In this document: in pieces, positions 27,574 to 37,268 of the stretch
Numbering within the stretch: position 1 is the stretch's first letter
Layout of the letters: each line of letters begins with the position of its first letter
Source of the DNA: Aurantiacibacter zhengii
GTDB lineage: Bacteria; Pseudomonadota; Alphaproteobacteria; Sphingomonadales; Sphingomonadaceae
Assembly (NCBI RefSeq): GCF_003584125.1
Contig: NZ_QXFL01000003.1
Coordinates: 248,001-312,000 of the forward strand
Direction: 5' to 3'
Length of the DNA stretch: 64,000 nt
Translations under genes and position numbers: made by a program
Notes under the pieces: generated by a model
Database searches by the model: none
The model's input: the letters and a program-made list of their open reading frames with translations, nothing else
What the model was told of the DNA's origin: nothing

Positions 27574-30500
27574 GTGACCATGACGCCAACGCGTTCGGGC
27601 GAAATCTTTGAGCGGGGAATGCCCGCTATCCGCAGTCTTCTGAAGGCCGGTGCGTCTTCTCTTGCACTGGGCGGCCTGCTGGCCTCCCAGGCTGCCATTG
27701 CGCAGGACCAGCCGGAAACCACCGAGATCGAAGGTGTGGAAGAGGACTCGGTTCCGGATAACGCGATCGTCGTGACCGGCATCCGCCAGTCGCTCGCCAA
27801 CTCGCAGGACATCAAGCGCGATGCCGACACGGTTGTCGATGCCATTACCGCCGAAGATATCGGCGCGCTGCCCGACCGTTCGGTGACCGAGGCGCTCCAG
27901 CGCGTTCCCGGTATCGCCATCAACCGTTTCGCCGGTTCCAACGACCCCGACCACTTTTCCGTGGAAGGTTCAGGCGTCGTGGTTCGCGGCCTCAATTTCG
28001 TCCGCTCCGAATTCAACGGTCGCACGGCCTTTGGTGCCGGTGTCGGTGGCCAGGCGCTGAACTTTGCCGACGTGCCTTCCGAACTTCTGGGTTCGGTCGT
28101 CATCAGCAAGAACGCGACCGCCGAGATGATCGAGGGCGGCCTTGCCGGTACGGTCAATCTCAACACGCGCAAGCCATTCGATCGCGACGGCTTCCGCTTC
28201 GGTTTCAGTGCCGAGGCCAACTACGGCGATTTCAGCGAGGAATGGACGCCGACCGGTTCGCTTCTGCTCAGCAACACCTGGGATACCGACATCGGCCGTT
28301 TCGGCCTGCTGGTCAGCGGGTCCTTCTCGCAGATCAAGTCGCGCGCCGACGGTCTGCAGGTTGCCAACTACCAGACGCGTGACGGCATCCTCGTCAACGC
28401 CGCCAACACCGATGGCGTGCAGGTCTGCCGCAACCCGCTGCCTTCCGGCACCGACACCACGACCCTGCCGCCTGCCAACGCCAACTGCGGCAATTTCGGC
28501 AGCGCGGGGGCCGATGGCTTCGCCGACTATGCCGATTTCCGTGTGGCACCTGTAGGCGGCCAGTTCCGCACGCAAAATTTCGACCGCAAGCGCGATGGCC
28601 TTGCCATTTCCGCTCAGTTCGAATCGCTCGATGAGCGTGTTCTTGTCACTGCCGAATTCATTCGCTCCCACACGACCAACCGCTGGGGTGAATACACCTA
28701 CGAAACCGCACCCGACCTGGCCGAATATTCGACCTATCCGATCGGTTGCCAGCAGAACGCCAACGGCCCCAACATCGTCAACGCCGATGGTACGCTGGGC
28801 GATCCGACTGCGCGGGCACAGTGTCCCGTCGGCGGCTTCACCGACTACGTCTACGACGATCGCGGCGTCTTCCAGTCGGGCTACATCGTCAACGCAACGA
28901 ACGGCTGGCGCGGTGCGGTGAACAACTTCGATCCGGCACCGCCAGTGCGCGATGCGGACGGCAACCTGATCAGCGGCGGTGGCTCGCCCTATGTGCCGAT
29001 CGGCGGCCTGCAGCAGTCGCTGGCCCGTCGCCAGGTGAATGACGAGGTCACCAACGAAGACTACAGCATCAACATGCAGATGGAGCTGACCGACCGTCTG
29101 ACCGCCGTGTTCGATGGCCACTATGCCTCGTCGCGCAAGGAAAACCTCGACTTCAGCGTCTTCGGATCGACCTTCGCCGATCAGGAGCTGGATCTGACCG
29201 GCGACTATCCCGTCGTCATTCCGCACAAGCCGCAGTACCTGGGCTATACCTGGTCCGGCCCCAGCCCCGAACTGGGCGACGCGACGGAGCAGGAATACTT
29301 CACCGATCCGCGTTTCCAGTTCTGGCGCGCCGCGATGGACCACATCGAGGACAGCGAGGGCGAGCAGTATGCCTTGCAGGCAGACCTGCAGTACGAACTC
29401 GATGACTATGCCTTCATCCGGCGCGTAAAAGTGGGTGCGCGCTATCAGGATCGTGATCAGACGGTACGCTACACCACCTACAACTGGGGTATGCTGAGCG
29501 AGACCTGGTCGGGAACGCGCCCGATCAATTTCGCCGACGTCGGCAATTCCGAGCGGTACGAGTTCCCGAACTTCTTCCGCGGCGAAGTGCCCGGCCCTCC
29601 GGGAGCGTTCTACTACTCCGGCGACCTGATCGACGGTTACCAGAATTCGGTGGATTTCTTCCAGTCGATCCAGGATCTCTACGCCGGTCAGTACGAAGGT
29701 GCTCCGACCTTCAACTCGCTTGCCCAGCGTCCCGGCGTTATCCCCGGCACGCCCTATCTTCCGGCCGACATCCAGCCGGTGGAGCAGACCGATACGGCCG
29801 CTTACGTGCAGCTCGACTTCGGTAGCGACGAGATTTTCGGCGGCATTCGCTTCGCCGGCAACATCGGCGTCCGCTACGTCAATACGGACCTGACATCGGG
29901 CGGATCGATCGGCGTTCCCAGCACCGCTGCCCTGAACATCGCCGATCCGTTCAGCGTACGCTGCCAGCCGGTCGTACCGCCCAACTCGCCGCCCGGAACG
30001 CCTGCGCAGGTGCCCGGCGGGGTCTGTCTGCTAGGCGCGGATGGCTATGCCGAACTCCAGACATTCGCCGGTGACGGTGTTACCGTGGCGAACGTTGCCG
30101 AGCACGGTTACGACTACTTCCTGCCCAGCCTCAACATGCGCTTCGGCTTGACCGATGACCTGATCTTCCGCCTGGCCGGATCCAAGGTGCTGTCGCGGCC
30201 GGAGAACTCCTATATCCGCAACTTCCTGACCATCGGCCTGGGGACGAGCGGCGAGTTGACGGCGACCGCGGGCAACCCGTTCCTGCTGCCTGCTACCGCA
30301 TGGCAGTTCGACGCCAGCCTCGAATGGTATTTCGCTCGGGTTGGCTCGTTGACCCTCAACGGCTTCTACAAGGAGATCGAGAACTTCTTCTTCCAGGACA
30401 TCACCAGCCGCGATATCACCAGCAACGGTATCACGCGCAACGTGCTGGTCCGTGGTCCGGCGAACTTCGACGGTACCGGTAAGATCAAGGGCTTCGAACT

Positions 30501-31017
30501 CGCGTATCAGCAGACCTACGAGTTCCTGCCGGCCCCGTTCGATGGCTTCGGTATCCAGGCGAACTACACCTACATCGACAGTTCGGGCCTGCCGAACACG
30601 TTCCTCAACGCAGGTACCCCGGTGTCGGAGTCCACGGTGCCGCCAGGAAACCTTCCGCTCGAGCAGTTGTCGAAGCACAACTTCAACTTCACGGGCTTCT
30701 ACGAGAAGGGTCCGATCTCGCTGCGCGGTGCGTACAACTGGCGTTCGCGCTTCCTGTTGACGGCCTCGGACGTGATCTTCCCGTACTACTCGATCTTCAA
30801 CGAGCCGACGGGACAGCTCGACGCGTCGATCTTCGTCAATGTCAGCGATATCTTCGAACTGCCGGGCGATATCAGGATCGGCGTTCAGGGCGTGAACCTG
30901 CTGAACGAGGTGACCGAGACCTCGCAGGCATATTCGGGCGATCCGGATCAGCTGGTGCCCCGTTCGTTCTTCATGAACGATCGCCGGTTCTCGTTCATCC
31001 TGAGAGGCCAGTTCTAG
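27574..31017 (+). CDS. TonB-dependent outer-membrane receptor for xylan oligosaccharides (predicted)
   Basis: A receptor of about 1147 residues that should import oligosaccharides across the outer membrane using TonB energy. After a long signal region (ending QAAIAQDQ) a TonB-box-like AIVVTGIRQSL leads into the plug domain, with DADTVVDAITAEDIGALPD and VSVVG-like strands. The beta barrel ends in a terminal phenylalanine (FILRGQF), as outer-membrane assembly requires. The length and the signature IRQSL...VTEALQRVPG fit the sugar receptors of Caulobacter and sphingomonads. GTG 27574 is preceded at six bases by GGGAGG; GTG 27568 and ATG 27580 are alternatives. Xylan as the ligand is inferred from the neighbours. 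A strong terminator follows. Confidence 0.93.
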   Translation: MTMTPTRSGEIFERGMPAIRSLLKAGASSLALGGLLASQAAIAQDQPETTEIEGVEEDSVPDNAIVVTGIRQSLANSQDIKRDADTVVDAITAEDIGALPDRSVTEALQRVPGIAINRFAGSNDPDHFSVEGSGVVVRGLNFVRSEFNGRTAFGAGVGGQALNFADVPSELLGSVVISKNATAEMIEGGLAGTVNLNTRKPFDRDGFRFGFSAEANYGDFSEEWTPTGSLLLSNTWDTDIGRFGLLVSGSFSQIKSRADGLQVANYQTRDGILVNAANTDGVQVCRNPLPSGTDTTTLPPANANCGNFGSAGADGFADYADFRVAPVGGQFRTQNFDRKRDGLAISAQFESLDERVLVTAEFIRSHTTNRWGEYTYETAPDLAEYSTYPIGCQQNANGPNIVNADGTLGDPTARAQCPVGGFTDYVYDDRGVFQSGYIVNATNGWRGAVNNFDPAPPVRDADGNLISGGGSPYVPIGGLQQSLARRQVNDEVTNEDYSINMQMELTDRLTAVFDGHYASSRKENLDFSVFGSTFADQELDLTGDYPVVIPHKPQYLGYTWSGPSPELGDATEQEYFTDPRFQFWRAAMDHIEDSEGEQYALQADLQYELDDYAFIRRVKVGARYQDRDQTVRYTTYNWGMLSETWSGTRPINFADVGNSERYEFPNFFRGEVPGPPGAFYYSGDLIDGYQNSVDFFQSIQDLYAGQYEGAPTFNSLAQRPGVIPGTPYLPADIQPVEQTDTAAYVQLDFGSDEIFGGIRFAGNIGVRYVNTDLTSGGSIGVPSTAALNIADPFSVRCQPVVPPNSPPGTPAQVPGGVCLLGADGYAELQTFAGDGVTVANVAEHGYDYFLPSLNMRFGLTDDLIFRLAGSKVLSRPENSYIRNFLTIGLGTSGELTATAGNPFLLPATAWQFDASLEWYFARVGSLTLNGFYKEIENFFFQDITSRDITSNGITRNVLVRGPANFDGTGKIKGFELAYQQTYEFLPAPFDGFGIQANYTYIDSSGLPNTFLNAGTPVSESTVPPGNLPLEQLSKHNFNFTGFYEKGPISLRGAYNWRSRFLLTASDVIFPYYSIFNEPTGQLDASIFVNVSDIFELPGDIRIGVQGVNLLNEVTETSQAYSGDPDQLVPRSFFMNDRRFSFILRGQF

Positions 31018-31050
31018 GCCAACACATATAACACAAGGCTCCTCGAACTC

Positions 31051-31080
31051 GGGCCGCCATGCTGAAAGGCATGGCGGCCC
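31051..31080 (+). terminator. Terminator after the TonB-dependent receptor
   Basis: A perfect 12-base-pair stem, GGGCCGCCATGC with GCATGGCGGCCC, closes a six-base loop and is followed by TCTTCTT. It begins 33 bases after the receptor stop. The T tract is interrupted, so efficiency is uncertain, but the stem is one of the longest in the window. Confidence 0.75.
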
Positions 31081-31156
31081 TCTTCTTGTGCGCGCTGCGT
31101 ATTATGAAGAGCGGGGCAAGCCGTGAAGAACCGGAGCGAGCCCCGATCACCAGCTC

Positions 31157-31187
31157 AAAAAAAGCCCCGCGCCAATGACGCGAGGCT
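31157..31187 (-). terminator. Terminator of the GH3-GH3-GH10 operon
   Basis: Read on the minus strand, AGCCTCGCG pairs with CGCGGGGCT (one G-T pair) across a seven-base loop and is followed by seven T. It lies about 25 bases past the xylanase stop and closes the operon that starts at 37207. Confidence 0.82.
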
Positions 31188-31212
31188 CCAGAAGTTCGAA
31201 GGTTCGGGCGAA

Positions 31213-32415
31213 CTAGGTGCCGAGCGTTTCCGCCAGCGCGGTGCGCAAGGGCTTGGGACGGTAATCGGAATCGTAGGGCGTCCCGCGCACCTCCAGCCCG
31301 TCGGGCCGTGCCGCCGGCTCGAAATACTGCAGCCAGTTGAACTGGTCGACCATGCCCCATGCCAGCACGTCGTCGAGATGCTGGTCGTAATCCAGCATCA
31401 GGTCGAAATAGCGGCGCGTGTAGTCCGCCACCTTTTCGTCGCGCTGAGCGATATTGGATGGGAGTGCCCGGTCCTTCACGTCGAATTCGGTGATCAGCAG
31501 GCGATAACCCATGCCCGTGACCTCATCGAGGAAGTTGCGCCACTCGCGCTCCGCATAGGGGCCGACGCCGGTTGCCGGATCGATATCGAACATTTCGATG
31601 TGAGACTGGATACCCAGCGCATCGACGGGGACATCGCGGTTGCGGAAACCTTCCAGCAGCCGCAACACGTCGGCACAGTGCTTCAGGTGGGCGGGCTCCC
31701 AGCTCATGTAATCGTTATAGACCAGCTGTCCCTGCGGCAGCTGCTCGCGCGCGGTGCGGAAGGCAAGGTCCAGCACCGCCTCGGGGCTGCCCATCGCGCG
31801 GCTCAGGCTGGTCTCGATGGGCGCATTGCGATCATGGTCGATGGCTTCGTTCACCACGTCGTAGCTGGTGATGACGCCGCGATAGCGGTCCGTCACCGTG
31901 CGGATGTGCTCGGTGATAAGGCGCTCGGCCTCGGCCGCCGGAGTGGCTCCGAAATCGTAGTTGTTCAGCCACTCGGGAAACCACTGGGGCCGGTGCCACA
32001 ACAGCGTATGGCCGCGCACGGCAAGGTCGTTCGCCTGTGCCCATGCCACGATGGCGTCCATGCGCCGGAAATCGAAGCTGTCCGGGCCGGGCCGCGTGGC
32101 CTGCCACTTCATCTCGTTTTCCGGCACGACCATGCCGCATTCGGCTTTGACGATTTCGGTATACTTCGGGTTCTGGATGGACCCGGCTTGGTCCGTTCCC
32201 GGGATCGAGGAGATGGCGCTGCCGAAATAGCGACCGCGTGTCTGCGCGATGGCATTCAGCCCCGGACCGGGAGCCGGGCCGGGCGGAAGCGAAGACGGTG
32301 TCGGAGAAGACAGTATCGGCAAAACCCCGCCGCTGCTGTCAGAGCCGCATCCTGCCAGGGGCATCGCAGCCAGCCCCATCAGCGCAGCACGGCGGCTGAT
32401 CGTAAATTTCTCCAT
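31213..32415 (-). CDS. GH10 endo-1,4-beta-xylanase, predicted lipoprotein
   Basis: A 400-residue retaining xylanase that cuts the xylan main chain. The N-terminus has a twin-arginine-like SRRAALMG followed by the lipobox PLAGC (C23) and a proline-rich linker to about residue 55, so the catalytic barrel should stand off the membrane. Catalytic glutamates are E190 in YDVVNEA (acid/base) and E310 in LLITEFDV (nucleophile); MKWQATRPGP and GHTLLWH are further GH10 signatures. It is the last gene of the GH3-GH3-GH10 operon, starting two bases after the GH3 stop. A lipoprotein xylanase may sit on the cell surface. Confidence 0.95.
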   Translation of the reverse strand: MEKFTISRRAALMGLAAMPLAGCGSDSSGGVLPILSSPTPSSLPPGPAPGPGLNAIAQTRGRYFGSAISSIPGTDQAGSIQNPKYTEIVKAECGMVVPENEMKWQATRPGPDSFDFRRMDAIVAWAQANDLAVRGHTLLWHRPQWFPEWLNNYDFGATPAAEAERLITEHIRTVTDRYRGVITSYDVVNEAIDHDRNAPIETSLSRAMGSPEAVLDLAFRTAREQLPQGQLVYNDYMSWEPAHLKHCADVLRLLEGFRNRDVPVDALGIQSHIEMFDIDPATGVGPYAEREWRNFLDEVTGMGYRLLITEFDVKDRALPSNIAQRDEKVADYTRRYFDLMLDYDQHLDDVLAWGMVDQFNWLQYFEPAARPDGLEVRGTPYDSDYRPKPLRTALAETLGT

Positions 32416-32417
32416 CT

Positions 32418-34805
32418 TCAGATAATCTCCACTTGGGTTTGTTTGAGAGACGCGCTGCTGTTGCCCGCGGACAAGGTCAGCGGGCCGGGCTCGTTCACTT
32501 CGACCATGTCCCTGTTCCAGATCGCCAGCCGTCGCGGTTCGATGGCGAAGCGCAGAGTGCGTGTCTCGCCCGGGGCGAGCGTTACCCTTTCGAACCCTTT
32601 GAGCTCGAGAACCGGCTGCGTCACCGATGCTTCGGTCCGGGTGATGTAGAGCTGCACGACCTCGTCGCCCGCCACGGGGCCGTCATTGGTCGCATCGACT
32701 GCGACAATGACCGGCTCGTCCGCCCCGAACCGGGCCTTGGCAGGGCGTGGTTCGGAGATGGCGAAGGTGGTGTAGCTGAGGCCGTGGCCGAACGGGAACA
32801 GCGGTGCGACATCGTCGAACAGGTAGCCCCGGCGCGCACTTGGCTTGTGGTTGTAGAAGGAGGGCACCTGACCTTCGTTGCGCACCACCGTCACCGGCAG
32901 CTTGGCGCCGGGATTGATGCGTCCAAGCAGCGCCTCGGCCATGGCGACGCCGCCTTCCTGGCCAGGATACCAGCATTCGAGGATGGCATCGGCCTTTTCC
33001 ACCACGTTGGGCCAGCTCGGCGGGCGCCCGTTGATCGCGCACACGACCAGCGGCTTGCCGAGCGCGGCCATCGCATCGACGAGCGCATTCTGCTCGCCCA
33101 CGATGTCGATGTCGGTGCGGTCGCCCAGGTGGTTGGCGGCGAAGCCCTCGCGGCTGGTCTGCTCGGTATCGCCAATGGCCAGCACGATGGTGTCGGCATC
33201 ACGGGCGACGGCGACGGCTTCCTCGATCAGGGCGAGGTTCCTGTCGCGCGGCGCGAGTTCGATGATGTCCTGCGAACGGTCCTCGCTTGTGGTGATGAAC
33301 ACGCCCTGCGCGGTGACGAAGTCGGCATCGGGCGCGACCTGGCGGAGCCCCTCGATCAGGCTGATCGTCTGCTGCGGAACGCTGGAGTACCCGCCCAGCC
33401 GGGCGATGGCATGATTGGGGCCGATCACGGCGACGCGGCCCATCGTGCTCCCGCGGAGCGGCAGGGTCTCGTTCCGGTTGGTCAGCAGGCACATGCTCTT
33501 TCGCGCAGCCTCGAGCGCGAGCGCGCGCGCTTCGTCGTTGCCGGTGATGCGGCGGGCGAGTGCCGCGTCGCCATAAGGGTTCTCGAACAGGCCGGCGCGG
33601 AACTTGATGGCGAGCATCCGCGCACAGGCCGTGTCGATGAGCGCCAGCGGGATACGCCCCGCTTCGACCGCGTCCTGCAGCGTGGCGTAGGCCATGCCCT
33701 CGGGCAGTTCGCTGTCGACGCCCGCCAGCAGGGACTGGTGCGCTGCATCCTCCAGGTCCTCTGCCACGTGGTGCAGGGTGGCCAGTTCGTGCACGCCGCC
33801 ATAGTCGCTGACGATGACCCCATCGAAGCCCCATTCGCCGCGCAGCACCTCGCCCAGCAGCCAGGTGTTGGCATGGCTGGGGATGCCGTCGATCTCGTTG
33901 TAGCTGGGCATGACCGCGCCGATGGACGTGCGGCGAACGACTTCACGGAACGGCGGGAAGAAATTCTCGCGCAGTTCATGCTCGGATAGCTGCGCCGGGG
34001 CAACGTTATTACCAGCCTCGGGCTGGCCGTGCCCGGTCATGTGCTTGAGCGTGGCGAACACCTTGCCATCGCGCAGACGCTCGAACTTGCCCGGACCTTG
34101 CAGGCCCTCTACCGCAGCCACGCCCATTTCGGCGGCGAGATAGGGGTCCTCGCCCCAGGTTTCCTCGATCCGGCCCCAGCGCGGATCGCGCACGATGTCC
34201 ACCACCGGGCTGAGCACCAGCGGCACGCCGCGGGCACGCACTTCGCGCGCCGTGACGGACTGCACGCGGCGCATCAGGTCCGTATCGAACGAGCCCGCCA
34301 GCGCGATGGCCTGGGGGAACATGGTCGCCTCTGTCGCCATGTAGCCGTGCAGCGATTCTTCGTGCAGCAGGACGGGGATGCCAAGCCGCGTGTCCTCCAG
34401 CGCCCAGCGTTGCAGTGCGTTGATGAAGGCCACGGTCTCATCCGGCGTGCGCCAGCGCGCCGCGGTGCCACCTGCCGCCCCGCTGATGCCGGGGACACCG
34501 CGCTTGTCGGATGGGCGGGTGAGGTGGCCGATCCCGTCGGGAAAGGCCGCGCTGGCCTTTTGGGGCACGAATTCCAGCCCGTCGATCATGTCGCCCTTGC
34601 CCTGCCAGGCAGTGCGGATCTGGGCGATCTTTTCGGGCAGGGTCATGCGCGCCATCAGGTCTGCCACGCGCGCCTGTATCGGCGCGCGGGCATCCTTGTA
34701 GAGCGGACCCGCCTGCGCGAGGGCAGACGGGCTCTGCATGACCGCAAGGGCCGACAGGCTCCCGCCTGCCAGCAGGCCCAGTGCATTGCGCCGGTTCATG
34801 CTCAT
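32418..34805 (-). CDS. GH3 beta-xylosidase/beta-glucosidase, exported (GH3 copy A)
   Basis: A 795-residue GH3 enzyme expected to release xylose from xylo-oligosaccharides. A signal peptide with a twin-arginine-like NRRNALG start ends near PSALAQA. The TIM-barrel domain carries the nucleophile D334 in GVIVSDYGG and KHMTGHGQPEAG in the sugar-binding loop. The second domain and a C-terminal fibronectin-III-like domain (VVQLYITR onward) follow. ATG 34805 overlaps the stop of GH3 copy B by four bases. The close match to copy B in domain order and wording (KHMTGHGQPE, SYNEIDGIPSH) suggests tandem duplication. Confidence 0.9.
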   Translation of the reverse strand: MSMNRRNALGLLAGGSLSALAVMQSPSALAQAGPLYKDARAPIQARVADLMARMTLPEKIAQIRTAWQGKGDMIDGLEFVPQKASAAFPDGIGHLTRPSDKRGVPGISGAAGGTAARWRTPDETVAFINALQRWALEDTRLGIPVLLHEESLHGYMATEATMFPQAIALAGSFDTDLMRRVQSVTAREVRARGVPLVLSPVVDIVRDPRWGRIEETWGEDPYLAAEMGVAAVEGLQGPGKFERLRDGKVFATLKHMTGHGQPEAGNNVAPAQLSEHELRENFFPPFREVVRRTSIGAVMPSYNEIDGIPSHANTWLLGEVLRGEWGFDGVIVSDYGGVHELATLHHVAEDLEDAAHQSLLAGVDSELPEGMAYATLQDAVEAGRIPLALIDTACARMLAIKFRAGLFENPYGDAALARRITGNDEARALALEAARKSMCLLTNRNETLPLRGSTMGRVAVIGPNHAIARLGGYSSVPQQTISLIEGLRQVAPDADFVTAQGVFITTSEDRSQDIIELAPRDRNLALIEEAVAVARDADTIVLAIGDTEQTSREGFAANHLGDRTDIDIVGEQNALVDAMAALGKPLVVCAINGRPPSWPNVVEKADAILECWYPGQEGGVAMAEALLGRINPGAKLPVTVVRNEGQVPSFYNHKPSARRGYLFDDVAPLFPFGHGLSYTTFAISEPRPAKARFGADEPVIVAVDATNDGPVAGDEVVQLYITRTEASVTQPVLELKGFERVTLAPGETRTLRFAIEPRRLAIWNRDMVEVNEPGPLTLSAGNSSASLKQTQVEII

Positions 34806-37207
34806 TCCACCACCAGTTCGATTTCCTGCAGATCCTGCGAGTTGGGGCCGACCATGATGGTGAAGGCACCAGGCTCCACGGTTCGCTGCATGTCGCGGTC
34901 CCACAGCGCGAAGGCATCGGGGCGGATGGTGACATCCACCTGGCGGGTCTCGCCCGGTGCCAGGGTCACGCGCTGGAAGCCCACCAGCTCCTTTACCGGC
35001 CGGGTCACGCTGCTGATCTGGTCGCGAAGGTAGACCTGCACGACTTCATCGCCTGCCATGTCGCCGCTGTTCGTCACCGGCACGCGCACCGTCACCCCTT
35101 CACCTGCGGCGATCGTGGGCGAGGAGAGGGCAGGGGCGCCGAAATCGAATTGGGTGTAGGAGAGGCCGTAGCCGAACGGATAGAGCGGTGTGACATCGGA
35201 GAAGAGGTAACCGCGCCGCGCACTCGGCTTGTGGTTGTAGAAGTTGGGCAATTGCCCGGCGTTGCGCGCCACCGTTACCGGCAGCTTGCCGCCGGGGTTC
35301 ACGCGGCCGAACAGCGCGTCGGCAATGGCATTGCCCTGCTGCTCGCCCGCATACCAGGTTTCGATGATCGCGTCGGAATGCTCCGCCACGGCAGGATAGC
35401 TCGGCGGACGGCCGTTCACGAGGACGGTGACGATCGGCTTGTCCAGCGCGCGCAGGGCATCGAACAGCTCGTTCTGCTCGCCCACCAGGTCGAGGCTGGT
35501 GCGGTCGCCGAGGTGCTCTTCCGCCCAGCCTTCGCGGCTGGTCTGCTCGGTATCGCCGACGAACAGGATGATCGTGTCCGCATCGCGTGCGGCTTCCACG
35601 GCCTCTGCGATCATGCGGCGGTTTTCCGCAGGGTCGGCAAGCACGACCTCGTCCGCCCACCAGTCGTCGTTCTCGGTGATGCGCACACCCTCGGCGTGGA
35701 CGATGTTCGCCCGGTCGCCCACCAGTGAACGGATGCCGTCCAGCGGGCTGACCGTATTGCGCGGAATGCCGTAATAGCCGCCCAGGCGGGCCACGTCGGC
35801 GTTCGGGCCGATCACGGCGATGGTTGGCCTATCCGCCCCGCCTTCGGGCATGGCAAGCGGCAGGACGCCATCGTTCTTCAGCAGCACGAGCGAGCGTTCG
35901 GCAGCCGTGCGGGCAAGGGCAATGCCTTGCTCGGTGTTGGACTGAAGGGCAGGGCCCATGTCGGTGACGAAGGGCTGCTCGAACAGGCCGGCATTGAACT
36001 TCATCGTCAGGATGCGCTCTACCGCGGTGTTGATCTGCGCTTCGGTGACGCGGCCCTCGGCCAGCAGCTGGGGCAGGTTGCGGTAGGATGCGCCATCGGG
36101 GAAATCGATGTCGACACCGGCATTCATCGCCAGCACCGCGGCGGCGGGAATGTCCTCGGCAATCCTGTGGCGCGAGACCATTTCCTCGATCGCGAAGTAG
36201 TCGGAGACGACGGCCCCGTCATACCCCCATTCATCGCGCAGGATGTCATGCAGCAGCCAGGTGCTGGAGTGGCTGGGGATGCCGTCGATCTCGTTATAGC
36301 TCGCCATCACCGATGCAATCGCCGTGCGGTCGATAACCTGCTTGAAAGGCGGGAAGAACATCTCGCGCAGCGTGCGTTCGGAAATCTGCGCGGGGCCGGT
36401 ATTGGTGCCGCTTTCGGGCTGTCCGTGGCCGGTCATGTGCTTGAGCGTTGCCAGCACCTGTCCCTCGCCAAGCTGCGGGTCCGTTCCCGTGCCCTGCAGA
36501 CCCTCGACCGCTGCAACGCCCATTTCGCCGACCAGGTAGGGGTCTTCGCCGAAGGTCTCCTCGATCCGGCCCCAACGCGGATCGCGCGCGACGTCCACCA
36601 CGGGGGAGAGCACCTGGTGGACGCCGCGCGCCCGCACCTCGCTCGCAATCAGGTCGTTGATATCGCGAACGAGGTCGGGATCCCAGGTCGAGGCAAGACC
36701 GATGGACTGGGGGAAACTGGTTGCATCGCGCGCCGCGAACCCGTGCAGCGATTCCTCATGCGCCAGCACCGGAATGCCGAGGCGGGTTTCCTCGCGTGCC
36801 CAGCGCTGCACTTCGTTGATGTAGCGGATGCTATCCTCGATGGAGCGGAACGGCGTGACGCGGGGGCTGCCCGGTCCGCCCTGGTCGGCCGGACGGGTAA
36901 AGAAGCCGATGCCATCGGGATATCGCTCGCTCGCCTTCGCGGCGTCGAAGAAGGTGTCATCGCCCTGCACCTCCGCCTTGTTGGTCCAGGTGCTGATCAT
37001 CTGGGCCATCTTTTCCTCGATGGTCATGCGCGCCATCAGGTCGGCCACGCGCTGCTCCACCGGCAGGGACGCGTCCCAGTAGGCGGCGTCGGCCATGGGC
37101 CGTTCGACCGCCGTGCTGTCCTGCGCAGTAGCCGGAGCCATCATCGGCACCGAGCACGCCAGCATGCCTGCACCGGCCATCAACAACGCACGCGAAATCA
37201 TCTTCAT
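34802..37207 (-). CDS. GH3 beta-xylosidase/beta-glucosidase, exported (GH3 copy B)
   Basis: An 801-residue GH3 glycosidase, first gene of the three-gene minus-strand operon. The signal peptide ends near APATAQD (residue 30). Nucleophile D336 lies in GAVVSDYFA; KHMTGHGQPESG, the second alpha/beta domain and a terminal fibronectin-III-like domain follow. The motif FPQSIGLASTWDPDLV and the overall length match xylan-linked GH3 enzymes. ATG 37207 has GAGAGGGA upstream; although the frame stays open further upstream, that part lies across the divergent GH67 gene and the operator and cannot be coding. The operator at 37255 is 48 bases upstream. Confidence 0.92.
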   Translation of the reverse strand: MKMISRALLMAGAGMLACSVPMMAPATAQDSTAVERPMADAAYWDASLPVEQRVADLMARMTIEEKMAQMISTWTNKAEVQGDDTFFDAAKASERYPDGIGFFTRPADQGGPGSPRVTPFRSIEDSIRYINEVQRWAREETRLGIPVLAHEESLHGFAARDATSFPQSIGLASTWDPDLVRDINDLIASEVRARGVHQVLSPVVDVARDPRWGRIEETFGEDPYLVGEMGVAAVEGLQGTGTDPQLGEGQVLATLKHMTGHGQPESGTNTGPAQISERTLREMFFPPFKQVIDRTAIASVMASYNEIDGIPSHSSTWLLHDILRDEWGYDGAVVSDYFAIEEMVSRHRIAEDIPAAAVLAMNAGVDIDFPDGASYRNLPQLLAEGRVTEAQINTAVERILTMKFNAGLFEQPFVTDMGPALQSNTEQGIALARTAAERSLVLLKNDGVLPLAMPEGGADRPTIAVIGPNADVARLGGYYGIPRNTVSPLDGIRSLVGDRANIVHAEGVRITENDDWWADEVVLADPAENRRMIAEAVEAARDADTIILFVGDTEQTSREGWAEEHLGDRTSLDLVGEQNELFDALRALDKPIVTVLVNGRPPSYPAVAEHSDAIIETWYAGEQQGNAIADALFGRVNPGGKLPVTVARNAGQLPNFYNHKPSARRGYLFSDVTPLYPFGYGLSYTQFDFGAPALSSPTIAAGEGVTVRVPVTNSGDMAGDEVVQVYLRDQISSVTRPVKELVGFQRVTLAPGETRQVDVTIRPDAFALWDRDMQRTVEPGAFTIMVGPNSQDLQEIELVVE

Positions 37208-37254
37208 CGAAATGTCCCTCTCCCCGGTCCGCGACTTGACTGGCGGACATCTTG

Positions 37255-37268
37255 TGGTAGCGCTACCA
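37255..37268. promoter_or_regulatory. Perfect LacI-type operator, GH3/GH67 divergent promoter
   Basis: TGGTAGCGCTACCA is a perfect 14-base palindrome. Its last base is the A of the first possible GH67 start codon (ATG 37268). It also lies 48 bases upstream of the GH3 operon. It is the reference sequence for the other matches at 18812, 27546, 47151, 49986, 53658, 53835 and 58722. Confidence 0.88.

Noticed and set aside
27970-29343. A 457-codon minus-strand frame
   Set aside because: It is antisense to the TonB-dependent receptor and has no signal, motif or ribosome site.
35927-37267. Upstream extension of the GH67 frame by about 447 codons
   Set aside because: The frame is open but passes antisense through GH3 copy B and across the operator; the signal peptide sets the start at 37268.
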